Shown: in pieces, positions 5,669 through 7,254 of the stretch | Position numbering within the stretch: position 1 is the stretch's first letter | Layout of the letters: every line of letters starts with the position of its first letter | Origin: SZUA-217 sp036446835 | GTDB taxonomy: Bacteria > Actinomycetota > Acidimicrobiia > Spongiisociales > ZC4RG35 | DNA: 7,254 bases | Assembly: GCA_036446835.1 (NCBI GenBank) | Contig: JAZFTT010000181.1 | Location: 1 to 7,254 of the forward strand | Direction: 5' to 3' | Notes under the pieces: model-generated | The model's input: only the letters and a program-made list of their open reading frames with translations | The model's database searches: none | Told to the model about the DNA's origin: nothing | Program-made: the position numbers and the translations under genes

Positions 5669-6751
5669 TTGTTCGTTTTCGATGAAGTAGCCAAAGAGGG
5701 TCATGAGCAGATCCTCTACGGATACGACAAGGTATCTGGTCTCAAGACGATTATTGCCATACACAGCACGGCTCTCGGTCCCGCTTTAGGCGGGACTCGT
5801 TATTTTCCGTACGAATCCGAGGAGGACGCCCTCGAGGACGTCCTCCGGCTCTCCAAGGGGATGAGCTACAAGGCTGCTGCCGCAGGACTCGATCTTGGCG
5901 GAGGAAAGGCCGTCATCATCGGCGACCCGCGTACCGACAAGAGCGAACGCCTCTTTAGGGCCTACGGGCGCATTGTCGACTCACTGAGAGGTCGCTATAT
6001 CACCGCCGAAGACATCGGTACCACCCCTGCGGACATGGACATGGTTCGTCGTGAGACCCGTTGGGCCCTGGGGAACTCGGTGGCACTCGGCGGGTCAGGT
6101 GACCCATCGCCGGTGACCGCCAGGGGCTTGTATGCCGCCACCCGGGCGGTCGCCCAGAAGCTGTGGGGTAACTCGGACATCGCCGGACGCAAGTTCGCCG
6201 TCCAAGGAGTAGGCAAGGTTGGCTCTGCCTATGTCCAACTGCTGGTGGAAGCCCGGGCGGAGGTGGTCGTCACAGACGCCTACGAGCCTGCAATCCGAGC
6301 CGCCGTGGAGCACTACGACGTAAAGGCGGCCGACCCTGTCGAGATCCACAAGGTTGAGTGTGACTTCTTCTCACCATGTGCAATGGGTGCCGGTCTCAAC
6401 GAGACGACCATCCCCGAGCTCAACTGCGCCGCAATTGTGGGCAGTGCCAACAATCAGCTCGCCGCCGACAAGGACGCTGAGCGGCTGGCGGATCGGGGTG
6501 TCCTCTACGCCCCCGATTTCGTCGTGAATGCCGGAGGGCTCATCAACGTGTACGACGAGTTATTGGGTTTCTCCAAGACGCGAGCTCTTCACCGCGTCGA
6601 CTCGATTTTTGACGCAACCATGACGATCCTCGAAACCGCCGAGAAGCACGACATCAACCCAAACGAGGCGGCGATGAAGGTCGCCGAGGACCGGATCCAC
6701 AACATAGGGGATCTTCGGCGGTTCCGGCGGAGCGGGGACGACCGCAACTGA
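5669..6751 (+). CDS. ldh: Leucine (branched-chain amino acid) dehydrogenase
   Basis: 360 aa, within the family's usual 350-370. It catalyses NAD-dependent oxidative deamination of leucine, valine or isoleucine to the 2-oxo acid and ammonia in the cytosol, usually as an octamer. Seen: the glycine-rich substrate region LGPALGGTR (36-44); Lys68 (MSYKAAAAG) and catalytic Lys80 in DLGGGK (75-80), at the numbering I recall for Bacillus leucine dehydrogenase; Asp115 in AEDIGTT; a Rossmann motif VQGVGKVG (178-185) with Asp203 after the second strand; SANNQLA (259-265); and APDFVVNAGGLINVYDE (281-297). Valine or phenylalanine dehydrogenase is possible, as specificity is not readable. It starts with TTG behind a strong SD and is followed after only 2 bp by a branched-chain oxoacid dehydrogenase E1 alpha gene, which fits branched-chain amino-acid degradation or supply of branched acyl-CoA primers. 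Confidence 0.92.
   Translation: MFVFDEVAKEGHEQILYGYDKVSGLKTIIAIHSTALGPALGGTRYFPYESEEDALEDVLRLSKGMSYKAAAAGLDLGGGKAVIIGDPRTDKSERLFRAYGRIVDSLRGRYITAEDIGTTPADMDMVRRETRWALGNSVALGGSGDPSPVTARGLYAATRAVAQKLWGNSDIAGRKFAVQGVGKVGSAYVQLLVEARAEVVVTDAYEPAIRAAVEHYDVKAADPVEIHKVECDFFSPCAMGAGLNETTIPELNCAAIVGSANNQLAADKDAERLADRGVLYAPDFVVNAGGLINVYDELLGFSKTRALHRVDSIFDATMTILETAEKHDINPNEAAMKVAEDRIHNIGDLRRFRRSGDDRN
6092..6105. repeat. Second copy of the GGGTC-N4-GACCC palindrome, in coding DNA
   Basis: GGGTC-AGGT-GACCC matches the palindrome at 5582-5595 at 13 of 14 positions, and the preceding C is also shared. It lies inside the leucine dehydrogenase gene, about 510 bp from the promoter copy. It may be a second operator for looping or roadblock regulation, or coincidence in high-GC DNA. 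Confidence 0.35.
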
Positions 6752-6753
6752 CC

Positions 6754-7254
6754 GTGCAGACCGTCAGAATCCATCTGGATCACCGGGACCTCGGACTCTC
6801 CGACGATCGGTTGGTCGAGATGTACCGGCTCATGCTCATGGCCCGGCGCGTCGACGACCGAATGTGGGCTCTGCAGCGACAGGGGCGCGCGGCCTTCGTG
6901 TTGGGATCCTCGGGACACGAGGCCATTCAGGTGGCTTCGGTGTTTGCGCTGGACAGAGAGAAGGATTGGGTTCTCCCCTACTACCGCGACATGGGTGTCG
7001 GTCTGGCATGGGGCTTTTCTCCCAAGGACATCTTCCTCGGAGTGTTCGCCAAGAGAGAAGACCCAATGTCCGGTGGCCGCCAACTCCCCAGCCACTGGTC
7101 CGATCCGGATAAAAGAGTCTTCACTCAGTCATCGGTGATCGGAACGCAGTTTCCTCACGCGGCCGGAATCGCCCACGGTGTCAAGAATCGAGGCTCGGAC
7201 GCCGTGGTCGTCGTTTATGGCGGCGAAGGGGCGACATCTGAGGGTGACTGGCAC
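6754..7254 (+). CDS. bkdA: Branched-chain 2-oxoacid dehydrogenase E1 alpha subunit (3' partial)
   Basis: The first 167 codons run off the window end without a stop; the full protein should be about 350-400 aa. E1 alpha, with E1 beta, uses thiamine diphosphate to decarboxylate branched-chain 2-oxo acids and load the acyl group on E2 lipoyl. Seen: an E1 alpha N-terminal helix (LMLMARRVDDRMWALQRQGRAAF), GHEAIQVA (54-61), WVLPYYRDMGVGLAWG (72-87), SGGRQLPSHW (106-115), GTQFPHAAGIAHG (130-142), and the start of the ThDP/Mg motif GEGATSEGDWH (157-167). GEG..SEGD is typical of branched-chain rather than pyruvate E1 alpha. The start is GTG 6754, 2 bp after the leucine dehydrogenase stop; AGCGGGGA is about 15 nt upstream, too far for a good SD, so coupling is likely. 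E1 beta and E2 probably follow. Confidence 0.9.
   Translation, partial: MQTVRIHLDHRDLGLSDDRLVEMYRLMLMARRVDDRMWALQRQGRAAFVLGSSGHEAIQVASVFALDREKDWVLPYYRDMGVGLAWGFSPKDIFLGVFAKREDPMSGGRQLPSHWSDPDKRVFTQSSVIGTQFPHAAGIAHGVKNRGSDAVVVVYGGEGATSEGDWH

Noticed and set aside
1..7254. CRISPR array, insertion sequence, prophage or integrase signals
   Set aside because: No direct-repeat array, transposase or terminal inverted repeats were seen; the gene content looks like ordinary chromosomal metabolism.

Overview
The window looks like a piece of a high-GC actinobacterial chromosome, probably Acidimicrobiia or a relative. The grounds are GTG and TTG starts, three GC-rich catabolic genes, an SLH-type protein with a GCN...FCP signature, and a conserved hypothetical family that I associate with Actinomycetota. 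This placement is inference; no rRNA or marker gene is present. TGA is the ordinary stop codon of at least three genes here (SLH protein, dehydratase, leucine dehydrogenase), so the genetic code is standard.

Layout. 1-477 (+) is the 3' end of an SLH-repeat surface protein. Two back-to-back hairpins (486-569) separate it from the convergent 574-2424 (-) membrane histidine kinase with GAF, HisKA and HATPase domains; its start is revised to 2424. A 432-bp gene-free stretch follows. 2857-3846 (-) is a threonine/serine-dehydratase-like PLP enzyme, and divergent from it is 3896-4273 (+), a RidA-type enamine/imine deaminase. A perfect inverted repeat lies in the 49 bp between them. 4270-4821 (-) is an AhpD/CMD-like peroxidase-related protein whose frame is crossed by one TGA. 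4822-5559 (-) is a conserved hypothetical whose TAA stop abuts the ATG of the peroxidase gene. Divergently, 5669-6751 (+) encodes leucine dehydrogenase, followed after 2 bp by the 5' part of a branched-chain 2-oxoacid dehydrogenase E1 alpha gene (6754 to the window end).

The main discovery is that the TGA in the AhpD-like gene is very probably a selenocysteine codon. It sits exactly where the second active-site cysteine belongs (Cys80-His-Tyr-Sec83). The catalytic Glu68 and His87 are in register, and 100 further codons of homologous protein follow. Directly after the TGA is a SECIS-like hairpin whose loop carries GGUCU 18 nt from the UGA, the same loop sequence and spacing as I recall for E. 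coli fdhF. A standard gene caller would split or truncate this gene.

Functional theme. Leucine dehydrogenase plus BCKDH E1 alpha form the start of a branched-chain amino-acid degradation operon (amino acid to 2-oxo acid to acyl-CoA). The dehydratase/RidA pair is a classic chemistry pair, with the dehydratase making reactive enamines and RidA hydrolysing them. The selenoprotein would add a thiol/selenol peroxidase-type activity.
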